Source of the DNA: Actinomyces sp.
GTDB lineage: Bacteria > Actinomycetota > Actinomycetes > Actinomycetales > Actinomycetaceae
DNA length: 58,032 nt
NCBI RefSeq assembly: GCF_030530635.1
Contig: NZ_JAUMUL010000013.1
Span: 1 to 58,032 of the forward strand
Reading direction: 5' to 3'
Of this stretch, positions 58,029 through 58,032 are shown piece after piece. The stretch's first letter is position 1. Each line of letters opens with the position of its first letter. The notes beneath the pieces are model-generated. The model did not search any database, was not told the origin of the DNA, and saw only the letters and a list, made by a program, of their open reading frames with translations. The translations under genes and the position numbers were made by a program.

Positions 58029-58032
58029 AGCC

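Larger units (their letters stand above)
57235..58032. other. Terminal intergenic region without a clear gene
   Basis: Nothing convincingly coding is seen on either strand. It contains the GTCCCC palindromes, a GCGTT/AACGC operator-like cluster (57517-57586) and an array of CGTCC/GGACG motifs towards the end. A promoter for the minus-strand ABC operon should be in 57290-57360; TTACTC with TAGTGC 17 bases on (minus strand) is a weak candidate. Confidence 0.5.

Overview
The window is chromosomal DNA from a high-GC actinobacterium, most likely Actinomyces or a close relative in Actinomycetaceae. The evidence is the strongly GC-biased third codon positions, frequent GTG/TTG starts, actinobacterial ribosomal-operon order, an Actinomyces-type fimbrial shaft pilin next to a class C sortase, and a secreted sialidase with C-terminal DWDGDG repeats. 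Most of the window is the core transcription/translation block. It is interrupted at several operon junctions by small accessory loci.

Layout. (1) 16-3981: rpoC. (2) 4182-8054: three cell-envelope proteins of unknown function, the first apparently broken by an in-frame TAG and possibly frameshifted into the second; then tpx (8165-8662). (3) 9153-13599: str operon rpsL-rpsG-fusA, then tuf, closed by a 19-bp perfect terminator hairpin. (4) 14219-16880: a decayed fimbrial locus with a doubly frameshifted LPXTG shaft pilin and an intact pilin sortase, and no tip subunit. (5) 17207-22476: S10 operon rpsJ-rplCDWB-rpsS-rplV-rpsC-rplP-rpmC-rpsQ. (6) 22477-23595: a gap of about 1.1 kb with IS-end-like repeats and an opposite-strand orphan Imm51-type immunity gene. 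(7) 23596-27907: spc operon rplN to rplO, then secY-adk-map (28251-31026). (8) 31200-35149: an insertion between map and infA of a secreted sialidase, a SipW-type alternate-signal-peptide protein and a SipW-like signal peptidase. (9) 35340-38506: infA-rpmJ-rpsM-rpsK-rpoA-rplQ. (10) 38601-43725: a ROK/polyphosphate-glucokinase-like kinase on the minus strand, a repeat array, truA, rplM-rpsI and glmM. (11) 43849-48570, minus strand: pntB-pntA and coaA. (12) 48722-52513: glmS and a bifunctional NAD(P)HX epimerase/dehydratase whose 3' end runs into a MITE-like inverted repeat. (13) 52652-57234, minus strand: a tightly overlapping ABC exporter plus NarL-type two-component operon. The last 800 bases hold repeats and operator-like palindromes but no clear gene.

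Functional links. The ribosomal, RNA polymerase, SecY, adenylate kinase and methionine aminopeptidase genes are co-expressed growth genes. glmM and glmS both feed UDP-GlcNAc synthesis. The fimbrial remnant, sialidase and SipW locus suggest a host-mucosa or oral lifestyle. The best candidate for something undescribed is the sialidase/SipW cassette, which has its own promoter and operator-like repeat and sits inside a core operon. The LanFEG-like exporter/two-component cassette is second.
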